Source: Calothrix parasitica NIES-267
Lineage (GTDB): Bacteria; Cyanobacteriota; Cyanobacteriia; Cyanobacteriales; Nostocaceae
Direction of reading: 5' to 3'
Assembly: GCF_002368095.1 (NCBI RefSeq)
Contig: NZ_AP018227.1
Coordinates: forward strand, 3,195,563 to 3,259,562
Length of the DNA stretch: 64,000 bases
Shown in pieces: positions 52,837 to 61,437 of this stretch. The notes beneath the pieces were generated by a model, which worked only from the letters and a program-made list of their open reading frames with translations, was not told where the DNA came from and searched no databases. Position numbers and translations under genes: made by a program. Each line of letters opens with the position of its first letter. Position 1 is the stretch's first letter.

Positions 52837-52866
52837 AAAACCCGGTTTTTTCAAAAAACCGGGTTT
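52837..52866. repeat. AAACCCGG hairpin repeat copy
   Basis: AAACCCGGTTTTTT / AAAAAACCGGGTTT between the permease and EamA genes. On the minus strand it could act as a terminator-like hairpin for the permease genes. Confidence 0.7.
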
Positions 52867-52895
52867 CTAGCGCTTTGATTGTTCCCATTTTTTTA

Positions 52896-53816
52896 TTATT
52901 TTCGCTCTTGATTGTAAGTGATTCCTAAAGCAGCGGGAGGTGGGGATTTTTTTACAAAACTAACTAAAGCTATTAATGCAACTGCATAAGGCAACATAAT
53001 TAAAAATTGATAGGGTATATTTATGCCTAAAGCTTGAATTCTTAACTGTAAAGCTTCCGTAGCACCAAATAATAAACTCGCTAATCCACTACCTATGGGA
53101 TGCCATTTTCCAAAAATCAAAGCCGCTATAGCAATAAATCCTTTTCCCGCAGTCATTCCTTCAGCGAAGTATTTTACCTGTACTAAACTTAAGTAAGCTC
53201 CTCCCAAACTAGCCAAACAACCACTCCCTACCACAGCGAAATAACGCACCTTGAGTACAGAAATTCCCGCAGTTTCAGCAGCCTGGGGATATTCTCCCAC
53301 AGCACGCAACGTTAAACCAGGGCTGGTACGAAAGAGAAAATATGTACTAAAAGTAATTAAAAATATTAATAAATATACGAAAATATCTTGTTGAAATAGC
53401 AGTTCTCCAATGAAGGGTATATTTGCAAATCCAGGTATTCTAATTGCTTCAATTCCCGCTAACTTTTGGACGCTACCATCATTAAACACCAACCGCGCCA
53501 AAAATGAAGTTAACCCAGATACTACCAAATTAATCGCTAATCCCGAAACCAACTGATTAACCCGTAAACTGACAGATAAAAAAGCATGGAGAAAACCTAC
53601 CATACCCCCAGCAACAACAGCAGCAAATATTCCCAACCAAGGATTACCAGTGTAAAAACTGGTAGCAGCACTAGTAAAAGCACCAGTTAATAACATCCCC
53701 TCCAAAGCAATATTTAATATACCAGCACGCTCCGAATACATTCCACCCAAAGCAGCGAAAGCGAGAGGAACTGCTAAACGGATGCTCGATGCTAGGTAAT
53801 CGGTGAACAAAGACAT
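52896..53816 (-). CDS. nucleoside/BMP-type ABC transporter permease (NupQ-like)
   Basis: A 306-residue inner-membrane permease of the BPD_transp_2 family with about nine segments. The N-terminal SIRLAVPLAFAALGGMYSERAGILNIALEGMLLTGAF is diagnostic of the second permease of Nup/BMP-type (nucleoside) importers. It lies downstream of the first permease (53975-55105). The matching ATPase and binding-protein genes lie 6 kb further upstream on the same strand. Confidence 0.9.
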   Translation of the reverse strand: MSLFTDYLASSIRLAVPLAFAALGGMYSERAGILNIALEGMLLTGAFTSAATSFYTGNPWLGIFAAVVAGGMVGFLHAFLSVSLRVNQLVSGLAINLVVSGLTSFLARLVFNDGSVQKLAGIEAIRIPGFANIPFIGELLFQQDIFVYLLIFLITFSTYFLFRTSPGLTLRAVGEYPQAAETAGISVLKVRYFAVVGSGCLASLGGAYLSLVQVKYFAEGMTAGKGFIAIAALIFGKWHPIGSGLASLLFGATEALQLRIQALGINIPYQFLIMLPYAVALIALVSFVKKSPPPAALGITYNQERK

Positions 53817-53817
53817 T

Positions 53818-54065
53818 TGATTTTGGATTTTAGATTTTAGATTTTAGATTTTGGATAGGTAATGAGTAATGGGTAATGGGTAATGAGTAATGGGTAATGG
53901 GTAATGAGTAATGAGTAATGAGTAATGAGTAATGAGCATGAGACTTTCCCTCACTCCCTCCCTCCCTCACTCCCTCACTCTTTTCTACCCCCTCTTCCCC
54001 CTCTCCCCTTGTCTCCCCATCTCCCTATCTCCCCATCTCCCCCTCTCCCCCTCTCCCCCTCTCTA
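53818..54065. repeat. successive STRR arrays
   Basis: ATTTTAGATTTT units, GGTAATGAGTAAT units (53855-53937), CTCCCTCCCTCA, and CCCCTCTCCCCCTCTCCCC units. The last block is translated as the Gly/Arg-rich tail of the permease gene. Confidence 0.85.
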
Positions 54066-55105
54066 TTTTCCAAAGCTAAACCAATTGCAATAAACAAAAC
54101 GGTTAATCCCTGTATAGCAAATACTACCGTTACCGGAACACCTGCGCTACGCTGCATGATATTTGCACCGCTCCGCAATGCTGCAAAAAAGAAGGAAGCC
54201 AAAACCACACCCAAAACCTTACCACGACTAAGAAACGCAATTGCGATCGCATCAAAACCGTAACCGGGTGAAACTTCTTCAAATAAGCGATATCTCAACC
54301 CCATGACTTCACAACTACCGGCTAATCCAGCCAATCCACCCGCTAAAATCATCACTAACATAATGGTTAGTTTTACGGAAATCCCCGCATAGTTAGAAGC
54401 TATTGGGTTAAATCCTACTGCTGTTATTTGATAACCCAAAGGAGTCCGCTGTAATAATATCCATAAAATTAGTGCGACTAATAAACCTAAAACAATTCCT
54501 GCATTTGCCAAACCTCCAGGTAAAATTGGCAGCTGAGCAGATTTTGCAATCAATTCTGAATAGGGACTCGGTGCGTTTTCTGCTTTTAAAGGATTTTGTA
54601 CTAAATAACTAATTAAATTCACTGCAATATAGTTGAGCAATAAAGTTGTAATTACCTCATTTACGCCTTTAATTGCTTTTAAATAACCGGGAATCAAACC
54701 CCAAATTGCACCAAATACAAATCCAACAAATAATCCTAAAGGAATGTGAATAAATGCTGGTACTTGGATGTACAAACCTACCAGAGTACTTCCCAAAGCA
54801 CCGAGATAAATTTGTCCTTCCCCACCAATATTGAATTGTCCCGCTTTTAAGGCTATTAATACTCCCAAACTAGTAAATAATAAAGGAGTCATTCTAGTTA
54901 AAGTATTGCCAAATCCGTAATAGTCAAATAGCGACTCTTGAAAAAGTGCTGTATATGCTGTGATGGGATTTGCACCTGCAATTAGAATCAGAATTGCACC
55001 TACTATTAAAGCCAATCCAATAGCGATTATAGGTGAGAAGGATTTTAGCACGCTACACCTCGAAAGGCGATTGTTCATTTTGCCATACTCGCTAATTTTG
55101 CACAT
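53975..55105 (-). CDS. nucleoside/BMP-type ABC transporter permease (NupP-like)
   Basis: A 376-residue permease of the BPD_transp_2 family. The segment FGNTLTRMTPLLFTSLGVLIALKAGQFNIGGEGQIYLGALGST (about residues 66-108) is diagnostic, and KAIKGVNEVITTLLLNYIAVNL follows. The real start is probably Met10 (MNNRLSRCSVLKSF). The last ~32 residues (ENREGERGRGGDGEIGRW...) are encoded by a CT-rich tandem repeat and are not conserved. Confidence 0.9.
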   Translation of the reverse strand: MCKISEYGKMNNRLSRCSVLKSFSPIIAIGLALIVGAILILIAGANPITAYTALFQESLFDYYGFGNTLTRMTPLLFTSLGVLIALKAGQFNIGGEGQIYLGALGSTLVGLYIQVPAFIHIPLGLFVGFVFGAIWGLIPGYLKAIKGVNEVITTLLLNYIAVNLISYLVQNPLKAENAPSPYSELIAKSAQLPILPGGLANAGIVLGLLVALILWILLQRTPLGYQITAVGFNPIASNYAGISVKLTIMLVMILAGGLAGLAGSCEVMGLRYRLFEEVSPGYGFDAIAIAFLSRGKVLGVVLASFFFAALRSGANIMQRSAGVPVTVVFAIQGLTVLFIAIGLALENREGERGRGGDGEIGRWGDKGRGGRGGRKE

Positions 55106-55225
55106 GGGGTGGGGTTCGCTGACACTTCCCTACCCCTAAGTAATAATACGCAAATTAGATATCCATGTTAGTAACCGATAAAACCAGGGAACCATAAATC
55201 CAGAATATAAAAAGATTTAAATAAG

Positions 55226-57796
55226 ATGAAAGGAATTGCTTTTCTATCTGGCATATTAGGTGGTTTACTAACTTCAGGAATTATTTTACCAGTATTGGCT
55301 CAAGTTACATCTGATGGTACGACTAATACAACTGTCAATCCAAGTAGTAATAATTTCAATATTCTTAACGGTATTCAAAAAGGGAATAATTTATTTCATA
55401 GTTTCAAAGAATTTTCTATTCCCAAAGGTAGTTCGGCGACTTTCAATAATTCTACTAATGTAGTTAATATTATTAACCGAGTAACGGGTGGAAATATTTC
55501 TAATATTGATGGCTTAATTAAAGCTAACGGTAGCGCTAATTTCTTTTTGATTAACCCTGCGGGAATAGTATTTGGTAAAAATGCTTCTTTAGATATTGGT
55601 GGTTCGTTTTTGGGGACGACTGCTGAGAGTTTGTTGTTTGAGGATGGGTTTGAGTTTAGCGCGGTGAATGCTCAAAGTGAACCGCTGTTAACTGTAAGCG
55701 TTCCTTTAGGATTGCAGATGGGTAGCAATCCCGGAGATATTACTGTACGGGGAAATGGACACAACCAAACTTATACAACTGGAAATGGTTTTCCTTTTGA
55801 CCGCAGCAATAGCACAGTTGGGTTAGAAGTATTGAACGGTAAAACTATCGGTTTAATTGGTGGTAATATTTTGCTTGAAAGTGGAGTTTTAACCGCTGAA
55901 GGTGGTTTGATTGAATTAGGAGCAGTTGGACAAAATAATACTCAAGTGGTGAATTTAAATTCTACTGCGAAGGGTTGGGATTTCGGGTATGAAGGAATTA
56001 CTAACTTTGGCGATATCGTACTCAACGAACGGTCGTTAGTTGATGCAAGCGGTGCTGGTAGTGGCTCGATTCACCTACAAGGGAGAAAAGTAGAACTCAA
56101 TAATGCTTCCACTCTTTTGATTCAAAATGTAGGTACAACTCCAGCAGGTGCGATTCAAGTTGATGCAACTGAATCATTTGTGATGCAAGGTAATAGCTTA
56201 GAGGGGTTGGCAATTAGCGAGATTCGTACCGGAAATTTAGATGCTGGAAAAGGTGCAGATATTGTTATTGAAACTCAACAGTTAACTATTCGTGATGGAG
56301 CACAAGCGGGAACTCGAACATTTGGTTCTGGTTCTGGAGGTGATATAAAGGTTCGTAGCACAGACCAAATAGAAGTGAATGGTTTTGCTCCTGGTAATTC
56401 CGTTTTAGTCAGTACAATAGGTAGCTCAAATTTTGGTAGTGCAGGATCATCTGGGAATGTGTCAATCTCGACCGATAGGTTAAAGATTGCAGATGGAGGT
56501 ATCATCGCACCAGTCAGTTTTGGGGTTAGCGCTGGGGGTAATCTGAGTGTTGAAGCAACAGAGATGATAGAGGTATCAGGAGTTGCAGCACCTACTCTTA
56601 GTTCATCAATTATAGGGGTTATTGCGTTTGCTTCTGGTGATGCAGGAGATTTAACTATCAATACAGCTCAAATGAAAGTAACTAACGGTGGTGTAATTAC
56701 CTCCTCAACTCTAGCTAGTGGTGCAGCTGGAGACTTAATTATTAATGCCTCCGAATCCGTTGAAGTTGAAGGTGAATTCCGTGCTGGTTCTGCGATTCTT
56801 TCTAGTACAATATCCGCTGCGAGCGACCTTTCTACTCCAACTCTCCGTCAAGCCATTGGATTACCACCTTTTCCAACAGGAGAATCAGGTAATCTCACCA
56901 TTAATACTCCCACTTTGCGCGTACTCAATCAAGGAACGGTTTCGGTGCGTAATGATGGAACGAGCGGTAATGCTGGTAATTTAAACATTAATGCCGATGC
57001 TGTTGTTCTTAATAACCAAGGTAGTTTGACTGCGCTTGCTAGAGATGGTCGCGGAGGTGATATCGTTTTAGATGCAAAAACTTTGGACATCAGCAACGGA
57101 GCTAATATCCTTGCTTCTACTGAATCTGGAACTGGTGGCAATATCGAGTTAAATTTGCAAGAACTCTTGTTGATGAGAAACCAGTCCCCGATTAATACGG
57201 AATCTCTAGGAATAGGCAACGGTGGTAATATTACTATCAATTCCCCCATCATCTTAGGTTTAGAAAACAGCGATATCATCGCGAATGCAGTAGAGGGTAT
57301 GGGTGGAAATATTGATATTACAACGAGCGGTATATTCGGTTTAGAATTCCGCGACTCACTCACCCCAGAAAGCGATATCACCGCAAGTTCTCAATTTGGT
57401 ATTAACGGTACGGTAGAAATCAATAATATTAGTATCGACCCCAGTTCTGGCTTAACAGAATTACCCGTAAAATTAACCGATTCATCACAACAAATTAGTA
57501 CGGGATGTTCTCGCAACACTGACAGTGCTTTTGTCGCGACCGGAAAAGGTGGAATACCACAAAATCCTAATGAACGAGTGGATTTAAATCGTGCTTGGTC
57601 GGACATTCGCGATTTATCAGTATTTCGCAAACCTCATAATATTTCTGAAATTACAAGCATTTCAACTAAACCAGTAATTGTAGAAGCTACTGGTTTTATT
57701 CGTAATACTAAGGGAGAAATCGAACTTGTTGCTGTTAAAAATAAGCCTTTGAAAACTAAACAAATTGCTGAGTGTAGTGGAGCTAATGCATCATAA
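55226..57796 (+). CDS. two-partner-secretion exoprotein (filamentous haemagglutinin-like)
   Basis: An 856-residue protein with a signal peptide (1-26, ends VLAQ), then a TPS domain (about 27-280) with NFNILNGIQKGNNLFHSFKEFSI, NIDGLIKANGSANFFLINPAGIVFG and LGTTAES. The rest is right-handed beta-helix repeats rich in Gly/Asn/Thr (GDLTINTAQ, GNLTINTPT). It is secreted through a TpsB pore not in this window. The family is expanded in filamentous cyanobacteria. The C-terminal ~100 residues hold a Cys pair (STGCSRNTD, AECSGAN). It sits inside a split nucleoside transporter locus. Confidence 0.9.
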   Translation: MKGIAFLSGILGGLLTSGIILPVLAQVTSDGTTNTTVNPSSNNFNILNGIQKGNNLFHSFKEFSIPKGSSATFNNSTNVVNIINRVTGGNISNIDGLIKANGSANFFLINPAGIVFGKNASLDIGGSFLGTTAESLLFEDGFEFSAVNAQSEPLLTVSVPLGLQMGSNPGDITVRGNGHNQTYTTGNGFPFDRSNSTVGLEVLNGKTIGLIGGNILLESGVLTAEGGLIELGAVGQNNTQVVNLNSTAKGWDFGYEGITNFGDIVLNERSLVDASGAGSGSIHLQGRKVELNNASTLLIQNVGTTPAGAIQVDATESFVMQGNSLEGLAISEIRTGNLDAGKGADIVIETQQLTIRDGAQAGTRTFGSGSGGDIKVRSTDQIEVNGFAPGNSVLVSTIGSSNFGSAGSSGNVSISTDRLKIADGGIIAPVSFGVSAGGNLSVEATEMIEVSGVAAPTLSSSIIGVIAFASGDAGDLTINTAQMKVTNGGVITSSTLASGAAGDLIINASESVEVEGEFRAGSAILSSTISAASDLSTPTLRQAIGLPPFPTGESGNLTINTPTLRVLNQGTVSVRNDGTSGNAGNLNINADAVVLNNQGSLTALARDGRGGDIVLDAKTLDISNGANILASTESGTGGNIELNLQELLLMRNQSPINTESLGIGNGGNITINSPIILGLENSDIIANAVEGMGGNIDITTSGIFGLEFRDSLTPESDITASSQFGINGTVEINNISIDPSSGLTELPVKLTDSSQQISTGCSRNTDSAFVATGKGGIPQNPNERVDLNRAWSDIRDLSVFRKPHNISEITSISTKPVIVEATGFIRNTKGEIELVAVKNKPLKTKQIAECSGANAS

Positions 57797-57876
57797 AAAT
57801 TAATTAGAAAGATTATGTTAGCAGTATAAAAATTAAGGGAATCATAAATCCAGAACACAAATTTGGTTTGCAAGTA

Positions 57877-57925
57877 ATGAAAGGGATTGCATTTCTATCT
57901 GGATTGATAAGTGGTTTACTAACTT
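57877..57925 (+). pseudogene. 5' fragment of a second TPS exoprotein gene
   Basis: ATG at 57877 begins MKGIAFLSGLISGLLT, matching the start of the upstream exoprotein (MKGIAFLSGILGGLLT). The ~35 bases before each ATG also match (CATAAATCCAGAA). The homology stops exactly at the end of the insertion sequence. Confidence 0.82.
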
Positions 57926-58000
57926 GGGAGCATCCCAATTGTGCAAAAATAAAAGAAGTAAGATTATTCGCAATAAATACTCGCGAATAAAATGGTTCCT

Positions 58001-58423
58001 TCAATCTTGGGGTTCCTCCTCCTCTTGCTCAAAACCAGAACTGATGTCTAAAAGGCAATCATCAAGGTTATAGATGATATTCTGTATTTCATCCCATAGG
58101 TTACGTCTAAAAACAGACATAACTGCATCAATATGTTCTGGTGTACCAGCTTTGCCCAAGTGCTTGTATTTACTTAATTTAGATTGATTTTTACATTGAA
58201 AACAAGGTTCTGTTGCTTGTAATTTATAGTACCAATATTTTTTGTTATTTTGACGTACTTGATAACGTGCAACCCAAGCACCGGATGGAGCAAGCTTTCC
58301 TTGCTTGAGAACTTGTTTTTGTTGCTTTTCTAAGGCTATAATCGCCTTTTTGATAGATTTAAAACGAGCTAGCTTATATGAATCAATATCTGTTGAAGTC
58401 TTTCTGGGCATAAAACACACCAA
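58001..58423 (-). CDS. insertion-sequence passenger protein of unknown function
   Basis: A 140-residue basic protein with an acidic tail (QEEEEPQD). The likely start is Met5 (MPRKTSTDIDSYK). It has GAWVARYQVRQNNKKYWYYKLQA, a CFQC Cys pair, LSKYKHLGKAGTPEHIDAV and a helical end. The GAW-x-x-R-Y-x-V and KYKHLGK segments suggest a DNA- or RNA-associated role, but I do not recognise a defined family. It lies within the insertion sequence, downstream of the transposase, between ATTCGCG palindromes. Confidence 0.65.
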   Translation of the reverse strand: MVCFMPRKTSTDIDSYKLARFKSIKKAIIALEKQQKQVLKQGKLAPSGAWVARYQVRQNNKKYWYYKLQATEPCFQCKNQSKLSKYKHLGKAGTPEHIDAVMSVFRRNLWDEIQNIIYNLDDCLLDISSGFEQEEEEPQD

Positions 58424-58484
58424 TTTTATTCGCGATTATAACTCGCGAATGTATTCTAATTGGAGACCAAGTTTACTTTATGTT

Positions 58485-59267
58485 TTAGAACGGTGCTGCT
58501 AATTGCCCATTCAAATAAGCACAACGTAGTTGAAGCATTTGCGGTAAATTTTCGTACTTCCACTGTGCGCCAACTACTTGCATTCGTTTATCGATTTGTT
58601 TAACTGCTGACTCTACTGCACCTGAACCTACAGAACTTAACTGCTCCGCTTGAAAGTACATATAATTGACCAAACGATGCCTATGTTTACTTAAGTATTT
58701 TATAAAATTAGTTACACCAACATACTTGGTTTTTCTTAGCTTTTTAATTGCTTCTTCTACAAACCCTTGCCACAAGTCCGCCTCAATAGTAAGCAAAAAC
58801 TTCTTGGAAGCTTGTATTTTATAAAGGTTTTCTTTTAAATGATACCAGTCGAGAATTTCATGCCTACATTTATCGTGTGCAAGATTTTTATATAACTTCC
58901 AAATTCCATCATGACCGTCTCCCAGACAGTAAAGAATTTTACCGATATTTTGACTATTAATCCAATCAGTCAAAGAAAGATTATCTTGAAAAAATGCTCC
59001 GTAATATATCCCCTGCAATCGTCCTGTTTTATACTCCTTCCAATATGCTGGCTGACCTTTTTTTTCTGACCGAAGTCGAACCATTCCACCGTCCAAGCAA
59101 ACTTCTGTTAATTTTTGTTTGACGTTAGGCATTGATAAATCTACCTTTTTTACTTGTCTATGATGGGTCGAATGACCAACTTCTATACCAGTCAAAACTT
59201 TTAAGTCTTTCTCCGCTTCTTTAAATGATTCGTTAGCTGATAGTAGCAAACAACACTTCTCTAGCAA
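58485..59267 (-). CDS. transposase, catalytic frame (ISKra4-like)
   Basis: A 260-residue open frame from the first start codon. The frame really continues open upstream to about 59386 (KTGTDKGRIRKIRSCVGKILITRKQALRLGIEPYRRF...). Features are VCLDGGMVRLR, YCLGDGHDGIWK, ILDWYHLKENLYK and GSGAVESAVKQIDKRMQVVGAQW near the end, consistent with a DDE transposase of the ISKra4 family. It is likely made as a fusion with the short frame upstream by -1 frameshifting on a run of six A. Confidence 0.88.
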   Translation of the reverse strand: MLEKCCLLLSANESFKEAEKDLKVLTGIEVGHSTHHRQVKKVDLSMPNVKQKLTEVCLDGGMVRLRSEKKGQPAYWKEYKTGRLQGIYYGAFFQDNLSLTDWINSQNIGKILYCLGDGHDGIWKLYKNLAHDKCRHEILDWYHLKENLYKIQASKKFLLTIEADLWQGFVEEAIKKLRKTKYVGVTNFIKYLSKHRHRLVNYMYFQAEQLSSVGSGAVESAVKQIDKRMQVVGAQWKYENLPQMLQLRCAYLNGQLAAPF

Positions 59268-59347
59268 TGGGCTAAATCTTCTATATGGCTCAATGCCAAG
59301 ACGTAAAGCTTGTTTTCTAGTGATTAAAATTTTACCAACACAGCTTC

Positions 59348-59557
59348 TTATTTTTCGGATACGCCCCTTGTCCGTTCCTGTTTTTTCTGAGATAAAAAAA
59401 ATGCAATTTTTGGATTGACGTGTTCTAGTACTTGGTCACGGACGGCTGTTTCAATTCCTTCAAAGGTTTCAAGCTTTTCGGGAGGTGCATTCTTGTATAA
59501 AATTTTAGCTATTTCTTTGACGTGACTATCTAAAAGTTTCTTCTCTTCTGGTGTCAT
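59348..59557 (-). CDS. transposase, N-terminal frame (ISKra4-like)
   Basis: A 69-residue frame, MTPEEKKLLDSHVKEIAKILYKNAPPEKLETFEGIETAVRDQVLEHVNPKI..., which is the usual start of this transposase type. Its last codons overlap the catalytic frame. The minus strand reads CAG-AAA-AAA-CAG at 59378-59389, so Lys-tRNA could slip back one base and continue into the catalytic frame, giving one protein of about 355 residues. Confidence 0.8.
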   Translation of the reverse strand: MTPEEKKLLDSHVKEIAKILYKNAPPEKLETFEGIETAVRDQVLEHVNPKIAFFLSQKKQERTRGVSEK

Positions 59558-59581
59558 TGGTAGTAATAGCGAGATTAGTCA

Positions 59582-59974
59582 TTATTTATTCTCTCGAATT
59601 GTGGCGCTGATGTATAGCCCCACATTATTCGCGAGATTTCCTCGCGAATAATGTAAGCTTCTTCCTATCCTTTTGCAAAATTGGGATGCTCCCGGTTCAT
59701 TGATTTTTGGTAGCAAACCGCTTCCAGGAAAGTCTTTAGGTAAAGCGTACATATCAAACATTGTGGTGACAAATGATTTTGCATCTTCCAAACACTTACG
59801 ATTAATTTGCGGCTTAATTTTTGCGTAACTGACTACACCACCTTTTGCAGTTTTACTAGTTTTTACTAATATTGGGTTCAGGTAGATATTTTTATCTATA
59901 AAATGTTCGTAGAGCAGTTCTCTAACAAAAGTTTCTTCTGTTTGTCCTTCAACGAAAACATGAACTCGAATCAT
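59582..59974 (-). pseudogene. DUF4276-like (Toprim-related) gene cut by the insertion sequence
   Basis: Residues 1-93 are genuine: MIRVHVFVEGQTEETFVRELLYEHF (Toprim-like V-E-G-x-T-E motif with catalytic Glu) and KPQINRKCLEDAKSFVTTMFDMYALPKDFPG. After NEP the frame runs into the insertion-sequence end (GASQFCKR...) and stops at 59582, so the C-terminal half is lost. Start and stop of the two genes overlap by ATGA (59971-59974) with the ATPase gene. Intact relatives are paired with such ATPases in presumed anti-phage or DNA-repair modules. Confidence 0.8.
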
Positions 59975-61074
59975 TTTGAAGGTCTACCTCCGACAAGGTT
60001 TTTCTTCCAAAGTTCTCCTAAACTATAATCTTCAAGCCATGTTTCTAACTTCTGCGTTTCTAATCTACGCAGTGAAGAACATCCTTTATTACGGTCAACA
60101 ACAATTACATCTGAAGCATTAAATTCATTAAGCAATTCCACTGATTGAGTAGAAATAATCACTTGTTTTGAAACAGTTCTTATTAACGAAGCCAAAACCG
60201 TAATAGCATACGGATGAAGACCAAGTTCTGGTTCATCGACCAATATCGTCTCCGGTTGAAAATCTTCTGGTTGCAAAAAAACTGTTGTCAGACATATAAA
60301 ACGCAACGTACCATCGGAAAGCAAATTTGCTTTGAAGGGAATATCCTGTCCAATCTCGAACCATTCTAGTTCGATAAAATCATTATTTTGTGGTGATGGA
60401 CGCAGGAAAAAGTCTTCAAAAAATGGTGCAACAAGTCGAACAGTTTTGACTATTTTCTGATAGGATGATGAATAGTTTTCGCGCAGTAGATGAAGGAAAG
60501 CCGCAAGATTTCGAGCATCCGAACGCAGATAATTATTATCATTAATACCGTGACGCTGTTTTACATAAGCACTATCGCTTGTATCATGAAAATGATAAAC
60601 TCTCCATCCCAGGATAGCAGGCAAAACATACTCATCAATTCTTGTCCCACTACCAGCCAAAACTTTTGTTTCAAAATGACCTTTACCTAACTCATATTCA
60701 CCCGTCAAATTCCACCAAAAAGACTCTTTGACAAACATCAAACGATTATCTTGAGTTGCTTCTAGGATTGCAAAATAACCGTTATTACCAAAATATAGCC
60801 GAAACTCCAACTGTTCCGTTGTTTTCCGTCCAAAGTGCAGTAGTGTATCGGGACTACCTTGACGACTAACAAAAACTTGTAGATTTTCTTCAAGTAATTG
60901 CTGCATCATCCGGAAAAAGCCTATAAAATTGGATTTACCAGCTCCATTAGCACCAATCAAAATATTTATTTTGGAGAGTTCAAGGTCGCATTTGACGATT
61001 GATTTGAAACCTTTTAAAACTATTCTCGACAGTTGTTTCTCATCAATATTCCCCGTCATTGAATAGTCTCCCAA
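59971..61074 (-). CDS. AAA-family ATPase (OLD/RecF-like) paired with DUF4276
   Basis: A 367-residue ABC-type (AAA_21/AAA_15) ATPase. Walker A is ILIGANGAGKSNFIGFF (about residues 36-52), a signature-like LLSDGTLRFICL lies near 262, Walker B TILVDEPELGLHPYA near 285, and the switch region QVIISTQSVELLNEF near 309. An alternative start is Met6 (MTGNIDEKQ). Relatives work with Toprim nucleases (OLD, PARIS AriA/AriB). Here the partner gene is truncated by an insertion sequence, so the module is probably non-functional. Confidence 0.85.
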   Translation of the reverse strand: MGDYSMTGNIDEKQLSRIVLKGFKSIVKCDLELSKINILIGANGAGKSNFIGFFRMMQQLLEENLQVFVSRQGSPDTLLHFGRKTTEQLEFRLYFGNNGYFAILEATQDNRLMFVKESFWWNLTGEYELGKGHFETKVLAGSGTRIDEYVLPAILGWRVYHFHDTSDSAYVKQRHGINDNNYLRSDARNLAAFLHLLRENYSSSYQKIVKTVRLVAPFFEDFFLRPSPQNNDFIELEWFEIGQDIPFKANLLSDGTLRFICLTTVFLQPEDFQPETILVDEPELGLHPYAITVLASLIRTVSKQVIISTQSVELLNEFNASDVIVVDRNKGCSSLRRLETQKLETWLEDYSLGELWKKNLVGGRPSK

Positions 61075-61410
61075 TATTCCAACTTGTTATCTGGAGTTTC
61101 GCTTCTACATTTACCATTCTCATAATAGTACTTTTGCATCTTTAGTTTTGAGAATGTATGGACTCAGAAACAAATTTCCTTTGTTCCATTAACAGAATTT
61201 TGATTGATAAGCGAAAAAGTTGCGATCGCTAAATCTAATATAAATTGAAATTATATAAATAGTACCTGAAGCTACAAGCATTTATTCCCCTTGTCTCCCC
61301 ATCTCCCCATCTCCCCATCTCCTCATCTCCCCATCTCCCCATCTCCTCATCTCCCCATCTCCCTATCTCCCCATCTCCTCATCTCCTCATCTCCCCATCT
61401 CCCCATCTCC
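61075..61410. other. intergenic region with a large CT-rich array
   Basis: A short leader for the ATPase gene, one HIP1 site (GCGATCGC at about 61222), then tandem CCCCATCTCCTCATCTCC units from about 61288 to 61437. No gene is seen. The array extends into the 3' end of the ABC ATPase gene. Confidence 0.65.
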
Positions 61411-61437
61411 TCATCTCCTCATCTCCCCATCTCTCCC
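61288..61437. repeat. CTCCCCATCTCCTCAT tandem array
   Basis: About eighteen copies of the octamer-like unit CTCC(C/T)CAT. It supplies the last codons of the upstream ABC ATPase (GGGGRDGEMRR). Confidence 0.88.

Larger units (their letters stand above)
57926..59693 (-). mobile_element. insertion sequence, ISKra4-like, 1768 bases
   Basis: The ends are inverted repeats: left GGGAGCATCCCAATTGTGC and right (reverse complement) GGGAGCATCCCAATTTTGC, 22 of 23 identical. Inside are a two-frame transposase and a 140-residue passenger frame. ATTCGCG/CGCGAAT palindromes lie at the left end, between the frames (about 58428-58450) and at the right end (13-pair stem, 59623-59653). No target duplication is visible: left flank CTAACTT, right flank GGTTCAT. 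Family assignment is from memory of the transposase. Confidence 0.85.

Noticed and set aside
51854-52888. Longer 344-residue EamA frame
   Set aside because: The extra N-terminus is the TTGGTAA array read as QLPITNY repeats; the conserved protein starts at 52726.
61288-61437. Tandem CT-rich repeats as a CRISPR array or origin
   Set aside because: Unit is about 8 bases with no spacers; it is a simple STRR array like those at 1-60 and 53.9-54.1 kb.
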